Assembly: GCA_021014325.1 (NCBI GenBank)
Contig: CM037473.1
Span: 7,643,501-7,707,500 of the forward strand
Direction of reading: 5' to 3'
Source of the DNA: Plazaster borealis
Taxonomy: Eukaryota; Echinodermata; Asteroidea; Forcipulatida; Labidiasteridae
Length of the DNA stretch: 64,000 bases
Position numbers and translations under genes: made by a program. Positions 24,281 to 36,400 of this stretch are shown here, piece by piece. Positions within the stretch are counted from its first letter, which is position 1. Every line of letters starts with the position of its first letter. The notes beneath the pieces are model-generated. The model searched no databases. It was not told the DNA's origin and saw only the letters and a list, made by a program, of their open reading frames with translations.

Positions 24281-24750
24281 TATTTATGGTCCAGTGGCCA
24301 CCCTTTCACACTGACCATCCTTTGTCCTCACTACCTTACTCTGATTGGTTCTTAGAGACCCTATTGTTTGTAAATTAATAACTTTGATTGGCTATAACTT
24401 CCCGCTTTTTTTCTGGATACCTTCCCTTAATCCTTTGCTCCCCTTTTTGCTATAAATGGATATGTTTGTGTCTGTGTATGCCTCTGATGAAGGTCTGGTT
24501 TGGATCAAAAGCTAAGGCCAACTCCCCTACAAATTTAATATATATATATATATAAATGTAATGAGTAGGGTAGATGGCCTTAGCTTTCGATCCAGACCGG
24601 ACCTTCTTCAATTCATAACCTTATATTAAATGGATATGTTTGTGTTTGTGTTTGTTTATGCCTCTGACGAAGGTCCGGTTTGGATTGAAAGCTAAGGCCA
24701 TCTCCCCTACAAATTTTATATATATTTATATATATATATACATAAAATTA
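24281..24750. repeat. R6 repeats, two direct and one inverted
   Basis: CTCTGATGAAGGTCTGG (24483), CTCTGACGAAGGTCCGG (24663) and an inverted copy at about 24575-24612 all carry GGATC(or T) then AAAGCTAAGGCC. Upstream lie ATTGGTT, GATTGGCT and TATAAATGG. AT microsatellites separate the copies. Confidence 0.65.
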
Positions 24751-25437
24751 AAAAAAATCGAACAAAAACAAGAGGTGTTCCATTTCCAAGCTATGCTAGC
24801 TCAAACACCTAAAAATCAGTTCAATTCATAACCTGTGAAGCATCACTTTCCACTTCAAATACAAGATAAAAAACGGCATGAAAACTCATCAGGAAGTGAA
24901 ATCCAGAAAAAGATTGTGGTGGGGATGTGGTTCGTCACAATAGACGAATACTGAACATTATTCATGTGACGCTAACACACACAGTCCGTGTACATGAATA
25001 CCATGTTGACATCTGGAAGTAATGCCTTCACAGTCATTTGCACCATTTGGACTTCCTCAATCGATTCTGTGTTTGAACCCTAATAGATATAGCGTGCAGA
25101 ACTCGCCAAAATCAAACGCCAACATGATTTGACTCCAGTAAAATTTGAACGGCGTACAGTAATTGGGGCCAATTTCTTTATGATAATAAAAAGCTTGCTG
25201 CACAAAATTTGGCTCAGCTCATAAAACATTTTGCTAGCCAAACTGGCTCCCATAAAAAATTACCAGGTAATTCACATTGTTGTAACCGGTGCCCTGTTAT
25301 TTTGGCTTGCAAATCAATTTACTAAGCATGGTTTCCTGCTCAAAACCTTTATTGAATTGCACAATGGTTCCAGGCCAGAAATTTGGCTTAGCTCAAAAAA
25401 TTTTGCTAAGCAAAACTGGCTCCCATCCAAAAATTCC

Positions 25438-25603
25438 TGGGGTCGATTTCACAAAACTCTTCCTAACTTAGGACTAGTCCTAGGCAATGCTAAGAGATAG
25501 GACTAGTCTTAAGTTAGGACCAGTACTTAAGACTAGTCCTATCTCTTAGCATTGCCTAGGACTAGTCCTAAGTTAGGAAGAGTTTTGTGAAATCAACCCC
25601 AGG
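25438..25603. mobile_element. R9-type near-perfect hairpin
   Basis: GGGGTCGATTTCACAAAACT and AGTTTTGTGAAATCAACCCC ends; arms of about 77 bp match almost base for base, with repeated ACTAGTCCTA steps. Confidence 0.8.
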
Positions 25604-26065
25604 TAATTCACATTTTTGTAACCGGTACCCTGCTATTATTGGCGTAGCAAATAAATTTTGTAAGCACAATTTTCTGCTCAACACCTTTAATTGGTCTATG
25701 GTCCCATGTGCCATTATTATCCTGTTGGGAATGTAAGAGGTCAGAGGTGAGTGCATCTATATTACCAACGCAAGGTTTTCAGTGCCCCCGGCATTCTTGT
25801 GTGTGTAATTTTACAAAAAATCGCCCATCGATCTGAGGCTTTTGTCGATATGACAGAAACTGATAAATCTAAGGGGACCTTGAGACTTTGCAAAACAAAT
25901 GTGAAAGGCAAACCAAAAACTGTTTTTCTTCTTACACAAAAATCCTCAAAGAAAAACTGGCTGAATGTCTTTCCGCTCAGCGTCTGTTAATCTAATGGTT
26001 GTAATGTCATAATTAACTAGCCTTGTGTCACCTAGAATGCTCGATGGTCTAGCGGTAAGACATCC

Positions 26066-26255
26066 TGGGCCCAATTTTATAGAGCTGCTTGAGAGCCAAA
26101 AAAGTAGCTAACCACAACAAAATTATGCTTACCAGAGTCAGATTACCAGCCATAATACCATTCCACATGTATCATCTGTGACTGGTATCCTGCTCATTTT
26201 TGCTTAGAAGAAAAATGTTAAGCAATAATTGCTGCAGCTCTATGAAATTGGGCCC
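26066..26255. mobile_element. R10 MITE
   Basis: Ends TGGGCCCAATTTTATAGAGC and GCTCTATGAAATTGGGCCC. It cuts into a tRNA-like SINE head (GCTCGATGGTCTAGCGGTAA, 26040). Confidence 0.65.
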
Positions 26256-26483
26256 TGCTGCTTTAGAATGGCAGGGGTTATATGGTTTGCATACCTAGTA
26301 CATGTAGTATGCCTGTGGGTTTTTTTTCCCACATGAGTGGGGGGGGGGTTTGTGGGGAGCACTGCACATGAGAGTGCTTATCCAATTACAGTGCTTATCC
26401 GAATACAGTGCTTATCCCAATACAGTGCTTATCACACATTGGTGTCATTCCGAGTGTCATAGAGTGAAATTAACTCATCGGGC

Positions 26484-26680
26484 TACACCCCTATGTTCCG
26501 ACACCCCTATGTTCCGACAACCCTGGTTTATTTTCCTATTCCTAACCCTAACCCTAACCCTAACCCTAACCCTAACCCTATGTAAATCATGAGGGGGCTG
26601 TCGGAACATAGGGGTGTCGGAATATAGGGGTGTCGGAACATAGGGGTGTCGGAATATAGGGGTGTCGGAATATAGAGCAG
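26484..26680. repeat. Interstitial telomere-type repeat inside inverted repeats
   Basis: 26541-26580 is about 6.7 copies of CCCTAA. On the left is TATGTTCCGACACCCC twice; on the right the complement, GGGGTGTCGGAAC(T)ATA, about five times. Confidence 0.85.
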
Positions 26681-26927
26681 TCACCAACTCATCGGCATAA
26701 GTGTTTTTTGTATAAATATGAGTGTTTTATTATGTTTATTGTAGAATTTATCTGCCTTTCTTGTACCATAGTCGTTCCAACTATGTGGTGCTCCATGCCA
26801 ACACCTGACACTTCCTGCCAAAACTACAAATTAGGTTTATTTGCTCAAAAGCATAAAAGCCTTCAAATAACATATAATTAGAGAATAGCATGTAAGTACT
26901 GTACATGTATTTCTCAACATTGTTTAA

Positions 26928-27425
26928 CCCTTCAGAGACCATTTATTTCTGTATAATCATCACAATACGCCCATACATAGCTACCAGAGCCATAGAGAGT
27001 TGTGACAACTTGCAATAAGAAGCCATTTTCGGTAAAATAAAACCTGCATGTGCACACATAGGGTGCCAGACTAGACTGTACTTCCGGTTGTGCTGCATCT
27101 GGACTGAAAATGGCATCCAGCAACCATGTGACCGAAGAAAACTGGTCACTCTCTGTCGCAACTCTCTCAATACAAAGCTCTGATAGCTACTATTGTTGAT
27201 ATTTGTACTATATTTTGTCAGTAAATATGCCTTAAAGTAAAAAAATATATATATATATATATGAAGTAGAAATTCTGTTTTGTGGAAAATATCAATTCTG
27301 GACATGACTTTCACTATGATCTCTTTGTGTTAATGGAATTAGACTCAAGTCTTGCGGTCATTTGCAGCTGCTATGGGCATTTTGGTACAAGCTGCTTGTG
27401 GCCGCTTTGGTCTCTAAAGGGTTCA
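26928..27425. mobile_element. R3 MITE with an R4 palindrome inside
   Basis: Ends AACCCTTCAGAGACCATTTA and GGTCTCTAAAGGGTT. The interior 26982-27185 is a separate palindromic R4 unit also found alone at 36474-36693, so one element sits in another. Confidence 0.6.
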
Positions 27426-27723
27426 AACATCACATCACATTGATATCAATTGAGGCTGATGTTTCAGCTAACTTCACTTTTGAGTGCCATTTCACTATTT
27501 CTGAGAAGTGTCTGATTTTGGATTGGGGTTGTTGTTGCATATTGTGCCTGTTGATTAATTAGTACTGTTAATTATCTTTAAACTACATTGATCTGACTGC
27601 AATTAGATATTAATTATGCATTTTCTGCATAAATTGTTATGAAAAGGTGATTGAATGTTAACAAAAGCATTTTCCCACAAAGTTGACCAGACTTGGATAC
27701 TCATTTGTTTATCACTGTACTCT

Positions 27724-27865
27724 GGGGTCGATTTCACAAATAGCTAAGATCTTAAGCTGTATCAATCTAACTGCTAAGCAAAGTGTGATGTCACAATGCA
27801 AATCACTATTGTGATATTGACAACTCATCTTAAGATGAATAGTGCTTTGTGAAATCTAGCCCTGG
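27724..27865. mobile_element. R9 MITE
   Basis: GGGGTCGATTTCACAAAT and CTTTGTGAAATCTAGCCC ends. Confidence 0.6.
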
Positions 27866-27905
27866 TTATCTTGAAGACTGACCACTCGGACATTGTGGAT
27901 CGCTT

Positions 27906-28222
27906 AACCCTTCAGAGACCATTCGTTTCTATATAATCACCAAACGCCCAGACACTGCTAATCTTGTTCGATTTTTTTGCCCCATTATTTTCAGGAAAAT
28001 TGTCAGGAAAATGATTAAGAAACAGAAACTCATGGTTTTTATAATTAAGAGTTGTAGATTCTATGTTTACATGGAAAACATTGGAAAATGTCAATTTAGG
28101 TCGATACCTTTTCTTTGACCCTCTTGTTTGAGCGAAAGTAGGCCAAATCTTGCAGCTGTTTGTGGTCGCTATGGGCGTTGTGGTATAGGCCGCTTGCGGC
28201 CGCTTTGGTCTCTTTAGGGTTA
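27906..28222. mobile_element. R3 MITE
   Basis: Ends AACCCTTCAGAGACCATTCG and TTTGGTCTCTTTAGGGTT; lacks the R4 unit. Confidence 0.6.
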
Positions 28223-28530
28223 ATGTAACAATACATGTAAGTCAAACATTTATTTTGCAAAAATATCTCCCGTAAAACTGAAACCTTATACCTCTTTTTG
28301 TACAAGAAAGTTTTACTTGTGAACTCTGAAGTAAAGATAACTAGATCTAAATCAATGCCATCAATCTAATAATATGCCTTCTAATAAAAACTTATTGATA
28401 GAATATTTAAATAAACAAAGTCTTATTTTTTTCGTACTCCTTTTATACAAGTGACAGTTGTAGAAGTCTAGCTGAGAAGTCTGGCAACCGGACTCAACTT
28501 CTGGCATTGTCAGAGTGTGGGTGTAAGTCC

Positions 28531-28971
28531 TGGGGCCAATTTCATAGCGCTGCTTAACGGCAAGCAGATTTGAGTGCTTACCGTTAATCAGCGCTATGCG
28601 CTTACAGCACCCTGTAAAGTGTATGATTCTATAGGCCTTACATGCAGAATTTCGCGGTAAGCAGAGCCATGAAATTGGGTCCAGGGGCCATTTTCATAGC
28701 GCTGCATAACGGTAAGCAAATTGGAGTGCTTACTATAGCAGGAAAATTTTCTTAAGCGTAAGCTTATTTCACAGGTTAGCAACAGGTTAGCAAGAAAATT
28801 AGGCAGCCAGCTTGCGCGTTCACCATGGATTTGCATTATTACGTCATTCAATTTCATACAGTAAACATTGGAATTGTCTTTCTGTGTGCTTACGGTTATC
28901 AGCGCTATAAAATGGAATATCGCGCGTAAGCACAGAATCAGCCGTTAAGCAGCTCTATGGATTAGACCTGG
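28531..28971. repeat. Two adjacent R10-type repeats
   Basis: 28531-28682 runs from GGGGCCAATTTCATAGCGCT to GCCATGAAATTGGGTCC. 28684-28971 runs from GGGGCCATTTTCATAGCGCT to AAGCAGCTCTATGG. Confidence 0.6.
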
Positions 28972-29699
28972 TAGCAGTACTGGTGTCCTTGAGCAAGACA
29001 CTCAACCACTTTTGCTCTGTCAGTCGGAAAGGACATTTAGGCCCCGTGTTTTGTTTAATGCATCTTACCGGTACTGCAGCCAGTAGACCGAAAACACATC
29101 TTAGTTAATTACTCGTTCAGTTTTTAGCAACAAACTTTTAAGTTCTATCCTCAGACAGGCCCGATTGACGTGGTCTATGACCCTTTAGGCAGTGTGACTC
29201 ATGGACTCGGAATCTCCAGTTAGAAAACACTTTCTACATAGGCTTGTGTACAAAAAATACTCCAGTTTTACAGTGTAAAAACATAATAATAAAATAAAAT
29301 AAATTTAAAATTAAAAAAGTTAATATTTATTAGATTTTCTTTTGCTAAACTATCTGTACAACGTCTAGAAAGGTTATTAGCTTTGAAAAAAGTATGAAAT
29401 CAACATTACAAAGGAAGTATACACGTTTTCCCAACGGTCTACACGCTGCAGTAGCCAATGGCAGCCGTGTAGTATTTAACAGGGTGCGGCAACGCAGGGT
29501 TAAGAACTCGGCTCACTTTTAAAATCGTGAAAGAAGGGGGCTTGCGATTACTTCACCTTCAATAATGGCCTCACCTCTAAAAAAGATCAAACTTTGTTAA
29601 TTAACCGATTATTTTGAATGGCCCCTTTCCTTCACAAGTCCTGAGTGAGGTAAGTTGGTCTCAATATTTCAAGTACATGTAGCCATGTCCTATTCATCT
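28972..29699. other. No gene seen
   Basis: SINE-like tail piece near 28980 (GGTGTCCTTGAGCAAGACAC); otherwise AT-rich intergenic sequence beyond the STN1 3' end. Confidence 0.4.
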
Positions 29700-30235
29700 T
29701 CAGTATGAGTGGTCAGGTTGGCGTATCTTGACCCCGGTTCACATCCCACCGGGGGCATTATGTGGACTGGGTTTTCAGTCCCTTGGTGTAGTGGTATCTT
29801 TCCTCACCTTCAACCTCTAGTACCCTGGTTTACATCTCGCCGGGGGCATTATGTGGACTGGGTTTTCAGTCCCTTGGCGTAGTGGTATCTTTCCTCGCCT
29901 TCCACCTCTAGGACTCTGATTCACATCCTGCCGGGGCACTATGTGGACTGGGTTTTCAGTCCCTTGGCGTAGTGGTATTTTTCCTCACCTTCCACCTCTA
30001 GGACCCCAGTTCAAATCATGCAGGGGGCACTATGTGAATTGGGTTTTCAGTCCCTACCTGATTGCGTGGGTTTTCCCTGGAATAAGTCTCTGGGGTTTTC
30101 CTCCCACATCTAAAACTGAAACTTCCTTCCTTGTCTTCTCTTCATCGGGTTATTGGCTCGTTACAGTGATTAAGTTTGCTTGGCTTCACAACCAGAATAA
30201 ATGTACCACCTCACATTTTGCTCAGCGATTGTAAG
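29700..30235 (+). repeat. SINE with an internally amplified 90-bp module
   Basis: TATGTGGACTGGGTTTTCAG recurs at about 29759, 29850, 29940 and 30030, then the shared tail GGTTTTCCTCCCACATCTAA follows. Single-module relatives are at 36690-36785 and 36995-37165. Confidence 0.7.
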
Positions 30236-30312
30236 ATCAAATCGCTAGCCAACTCATCTTAATTAATTGGATCAGTCTGGAAAAATTGGGAAATTTCCCC
30301 AATTTCTCCTGG

Positions 30313-30473
30313 TCAGCTGAAAGGGATGAAGTGCTTGAATGTTGTGCTGATTACATCGCTCTGTTCTTCCAGGCGATCTAACGCAAGTTTGACCGCACTA
30401 GGCGAAATATTCTGGAAAGGATTGATGTCATGCAGACGGTCCATCACGTGCAAATAATGGCAGCCACTCTCAT
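30313..30473 (-). CDS. STN1: STN1 coding exon 9 and stop
   Basis: Acceptor AAATTGCAG|AT. Encodes ESGCHYLHVMDRLHDINPF and DRLEEQSDVISTTFKHF up to TGA at 30313-30315. It aligns by eye with the C-terminal GCHF(M/L)H and LEDQSDIVST region of human STN1. Confidence 0.93.
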
Positions 30474-33400
30474 CTGCAATTTAAAGTGAAGAATAGCACA
30501 TTTGTCAGCATCTTGAAATACATGTTGATGACTTAATTTTAGTCTAGGCCAGCACTTTCCAAGAGAAAAAATGCCCCCCTCCCCCTTAAACTCTTTTAAG
30601 TAGTGGTGGTTCTGAGAAGAACCGTTGGTTTGACAACTCGACGTTTGGATCAGTATGCTCTGATCGTCTTCATGACTCTGTTCCTGGATGTTGATTAACT
30701 GGTAGGTTGGCTTAGCTCAATGTTGCACGAAGGCAGGAACAGGAACAGGATAAGCTCATCGCTCCTATCCAGGCATGGCATCTGAGACAGATCTGAGAGG
30801 CCATGGAGATCTACAAGCACGACACCATTCCTCAAAACATTGGCTTCCACATCAGTGACATTTGACTCCCACTGTTCCCGACCAATGGATCTCCTATATA
30901 CACGGTCACATCCCCTACTCCTTAGACTTGGGTCATCTTTACCCTCAGCATCAATCGGGCTTAGCCAAGCTTATCCTGTTCCTGCCTTTGTGCACCATTG
31001 AGCTAAGCCCACCTACCAGTCAATTGCTTTGGCAGCACTTAAAGGCATCGTACACGTTTGGTAATTACTCAAAATATTTATTAGCATAAAAACTTACTTG
31101 GTAACGAGCAACGGAGAGCTGTTGATAGTATAAAACATTGTGAGAAACGACTACCTCCGAAGTAACGTAGTTTTTGAGAAAGAGGTAATTTCTCACTAAA
31201 ATAATAAAAACTTCTTGCAAGAAGTTTTTATTCCTAACTGAAAGCACACAAATTTGTACAATCAGGGTGTTTTTTCTTTCATCATTTTCTTGCAACTTCG
31301 ATGACCAATTGAGCCCAAATTTTCACAGGCTTATTATTTTATGCATATGTTGGGATACACCAAGTGAGAACACTGGTCTTTGACAATTACCAAACGTGTA
31401 CGATGCCTTTAAGCAGCATCCAGCAACAGAGTCCCGCATTCTCCCCTAAAGATGATCAGAGCATACCGATCGAAACGTTGAGTTGTCAAACCACCGGTTC
31501 TTTTCAGAACCACCACTACTCAAAAGAGTTTTAAACATGGTGTCACCGCAAACCTCACCTGATTTTTGAATTTATTATTTTAATTTAGTTAAGCTTACAT
31601 TTGGGACGTTGACAATCAGCTCTTAGGATGGTGAGAATCGTCTTGTCTAGCCTGGAATGCAAACTTTTCTGAGCTACCTGCGAGGGGCAAGGAGACTCCA
31701 AAAAATCAAACGGAAATATTTTTTTGCAATAAAGATAAACTTCACTGCAGTTAAACCGGTAAACTCATAACAACTATGCAATCCACAATGTACTTGTTAG
31801 CTCTCCATGACTAGTCCCCTTAGGTCTTGCGCCTGGTTACCGCTGAATTATGTGTTTATTGAGCCCTGTGAAGTATGTAATCGTATGGGCTGTAAGTGCT
31901 GAATTCCGTGGTATTGGGCAGAGCCGGGAGATCAAGGCACGTTTACGTCACTAATGGACGCACTGCACACAACTCTCAGCCAATGATAGGTCTTCATTGA
32001 CCTCAGTGAAGGCGCTGTTTGGGTCTTGTGACGTCATATGCAAGGGTTCTATTGGGAAGTGGGAGAAGGATCATCTTTAGAGGAGAGAAACTTGTCAATC
32101 AATTTATCTACAGTATAGACCCCTTGCATATGACGCCACAAGCCCAAAACAGCGCCCTCACTGAGGTCAATGAAAACCTATCATTGGCGGAGAGCTGTGC
32201 GCAGCATGTACAAGCATGCGCGTTTCTATTGTTTGACCTCAACGATGGAGGCAAATGCAAGGGGTTCTATACTTAAAAGTTGGGACATACTTTAAGTTTC
32301 ACATTCCCAAGCTGTGAATTTGGATTCTTCTATTGTAATTACCTGGAACATCTCTTTGTGTATCCCACTTCGGATAATGGTTCCCTCTCTGTCTAACCGT
32401 TCTACCGATTGTTTGATGACGTTACGGATCTGTCTGACGGGTGCCTTGCCTCCTACACTATCCTGGGAAATGAAGGGGCAAAAAAGGTCAGTTCATCTGG
32501 CAATGTTTCTGCATAAATGATAGTTCTTTTTATACACCATGCTCGGACTCTTATTTGACCATTTCAAGCTGGTTAAATAAATTGTAGGTTTTTTTTAAGC
32601 ATCCATATTCTTTTTGTACAGTGTATTTTAAGTTTTTAGCAATTTTGTCTCCACACGAAGCCAAATTTCTGTAGAGTTTATAATTTGTGGTTGGTAACCC
32701 CAAAATTTGTTCCTAATTTACCCAGTCAGTTTCCCTTGTGGTTTACAACTTGATATTAGTTGATGATACGGATCTATCTTTATCTATTTCCCGGCGGTTG
32801 AACTTTTTCCTGGGAAAATGTTCAAGCTGCAGGACTATTTCACCGCCACGGGAGAAGAGCCCCTTCCATGCCACAGATCTCTGCCAGTCCCAGTGTACTG
32901 TGACAGTACATGTACTATTATACATGGTGTTTACAGTGGAAACAAGCCTCTATATGAGCCTCATTGGGCTTACGGAATGGCCCTTGTGGGGTCCTGACAA
33001 CAACAGAACATTGGACCCAACAAGGCAATCTCAATAGGAACAATGGACCCCACAAGGAAGATCTCAAGACAAGGGGATTATGGTTGAACCATGCAGGACC
33101 CCACAAACCTGATCCATAAGGATGTGTGTGTGAGGTTGAAACAAAACCATCAACCCTACACTTTTTATAATGATTCCTGCTTCGTGGCTAGTATGTTGAA
33201 AAGCAGCCACGCTCGCGTAAATCTCCTTGGACAAGGCTATATTTTATACAACATGAGGTCTGCGTCTCAAACAAAATTAAATAATTCCAAAGTTTGATAA
33301 AAGAGGCAGGTCTGAGTTGATGCTCAAAGGTTAAAGAAAGAGTAGTTAGAGAGGGACTTAGTCAAGCATTTGACTTTTAACTGCAAAACAATATACGGCA

Positions 33401-36400
33401 TACACTGAGACACCAATTATACTTTTTTCCCGAATGTGTGCGACATTTACATAGGTTTAATGATAACATGAACATCAGTTGGGCAAAATTCTTAATTGTT
33501 TACAAGTAACCGGAAACAGAGGTCAAGTCTTATTTTCTTTGTTGATTTGTTACATATTTTTTACTTTCATATATTTCATGGCTAAATTTGACTTTCCTAA
33601 GAATATGAAATAGTTTTAATAGATGTATTAAAACTAAGTTAAACTAAAGTGTTTGAAGAAACAGAATCCTGCACACTTAAAACTAAATATGGTTGGGACC
33701 AACTTGGTCCTGCAACTTTGAATATGCGTGAGACTTGCACAGTCTATTGGAACTTTACAATAAGGGAACCAAAGCAATTACTGTGGATGCCATGGGCTTA
33801 TTCGAGGCCTGCCTATAACACTTACTTGTTTGTACTCTAGACAGGGACTCGATGCTATTTCCATAACTGCTTCAATTGTCTCCAATTCTCGCAGGAAAAA
33901 GTTTTGGATTCCGTTAGAATGGTCTTTTAGTTGACTGCGCAGATGGTTGCATAACCGATCTACCAGGTGAGCCTTTCAGATAGGAAAACATTAATATAAC
34001 ATCAAATAAAATGACAGCCAGAATTTAGAGTTGAGTCATTTTTTGTTGACAAAGTCATCCATCGTATCGCTCTCAAAGGGTCCCTTAAATATTGGCAAAT
34101 AAAAAATTTCATTTTTTTTTTCAAAACCTGCAAGCGTCCAGTTTCATAAAGCTGTTAAGCAGAAAATGAGGCTTAGCAAATTTTTCTGCTGAGCAAAAAT
34201 TGGCAGAATACCAGTCACCAACAGTATACATTACAAGGTAACTTTTGGCTGGTTACTTGTTCCTGCTTATTCTTTGTCAAGCAACATGTTGTGCTTAACA
34301 GCTTACATATATAAAGAAATTGGGCCCAGGCCTTACAAAAAAATCTTGTCTAGTCCACCGGGTTAGTGAGCTGTGTGTTTAACTAGCCCGCAAATTTTGT
34401 TCACAAACAAGCTCAGTTAAAATACACACAAAACTCTAACATGCTTTGATCACATCATGAAAATACAATAAAATATCTGAGGAAAATTTTTTTTTTTTCA
34501 CTAGCCTGCAGGGCTACTTAAAGGCACTGTACACGTTTGGTAATTACTCAATATACATAATAGCATAAAAACTGACTTGGTAACGAGCAACAGAGAGCTG
34601 TTGATAGTATAAAACATTGTGAGAAATGACTCGGAGTCTTTCTAAAAAACTACGTTACTTCAGAGGGAGTCACTCCCTATGAAGTAACGTAGTTTTTTAG
34701 AAAGAGGCAAGGGTGTTTTTTCTTTCATCATTTTCTTGCAACTTCGATCACAGGCTTGTTATTTTATGCATATGTTGGGATACACCAAGTGAGAACACTG
34801 GTCTTTGACAATTTCCAAACGTGTACGATGCCTTTAACTGACATGTACGGCACGCTTTATAACGTCTTGTTTGGACTTGTTATGGTTCTCTGACACAATA
34901 CTCAGATTCAGTGATTCTTAACCCTCATTTTTATAAATTACCCTGAGGTAAGGACATCTTTCTTTGATTTATATACCAGAATCTTCTTTTCTTCTGACTT
35001 TTATGAATCTTGTTCAAGACATTCGTTTTAGAGTGTGTGGTTGTGGGTTCAAATCCCACTTGAGCAGCCTGACTTTCATGAACAATCCTGATGAATCTTG
35101 TTCAAGACATCTGTTTAAGAGTGTGGGGTCTTGGGTTCAAATCCCCCTTGCGCAGCCTGACTTTTATGAACAATCCTGATGAATCTTGTTCAAGACATCT
35201 GTTTTAGAGGTTGGGGTCGTGGGTTCAAATCCCACTTGAGCAGCCTGACTTTTATGAACAATCCTCATGAATTTTGTTCAAGACATCTGTTTTAGAGTGT
35301 GGGGTCTTGGGTTCAAATCCCCCTTGAGCGGCCTGACTTTTATGAACAATCCTGATGAATCTTGTTCAAGACATCTGTTTTAGAGTGTGGGGTCATGGGT
35401 TCAAATCCCACTTGAGCAGCCTGACTTTTATGAACAATCCTGATGAATCTTGTTCAAGACATCTGTTTTAGAGTTTGGGGTCGTGGGTTCAAATCCCACT
35501 TGAGCAGCCTGACTTTTATGAACAATCCTGGATGACTCTTGTCCAGGTTAAGTTTTCTTTTTCTACAGGACACAGGTTGCACCGAGCTTTATCACACATT
35601 GTTGTAAGGGCCGGTAAAACCAAAATAAAATTCGCCCATTCATTTGTTTGAGACTCCAGACAACTGACCTCCCTTTGGACTCCGCTTTCCGTTTCTTCCG
35701 ACTCAAGTTGCAACTGACGAGTAACAATGCTCGGAAGAACGAAGGGCTGATCATACACATTCTTGTAAATGTGGGGCATTTCCTCCATTCGGTGTATCTC
35801 AGCTTTGCAGGAAGGATCTTCAACTTTTCCTGCAAAAACAAAGGACCCCCAAAACATGAATAACGATTCAGTTGAGTTTATACTTCAAAGCATACTTTCA
35901 TGAGTACTTGAGTATATTCATGAGTACTTGAGTCTTTTCATGAGTACTTGAGTCTTTTCATGAGTACTTGAGTACTTTCATGAGTACTTGAGTACGTTCA
36001 TGAGTACTTGAGTACATTCATGAGTACTTATGAGTCTTTTCATGAGTACTTGAGTCTTTTCATGAGTACTTTCATGAATACTTGAGTCTTTTCATGAGTA
36101 CTGAGCACTTTCATGAGTACTTGAGTACTTTCATGAGTACTTGGGTACTTTCATGAGTACTCGAGTCTTTTCAAGAGTACTTGAGTACTTTCATGAGTAC
36201 TTGGGTACTTTCATGAGTACTTGAGTCTTTTCAAGAGTACTTGAGTACTTTCATGAGTACTTGAGTCTTTTCAAGAGTACTTGAGTACTTTCATGAGTAC
36301 TTGAGTCTTTTCAAGAGTACTTGAGTACTTTCATGAGTACTTAAGTCTTTTCATGAGTATACATGAGTCTTTTCATGAGTATTTGAGTACTTTTATGAGT

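Noticed and set aside
35516..35668. STN1 exon 5 reading through to 35516
   Set aside because: The open frame continues, but the GGGAG|GTCAGT donor at 35668 gives exact phase to exon 6 and the extra residues match nothing in STN1.
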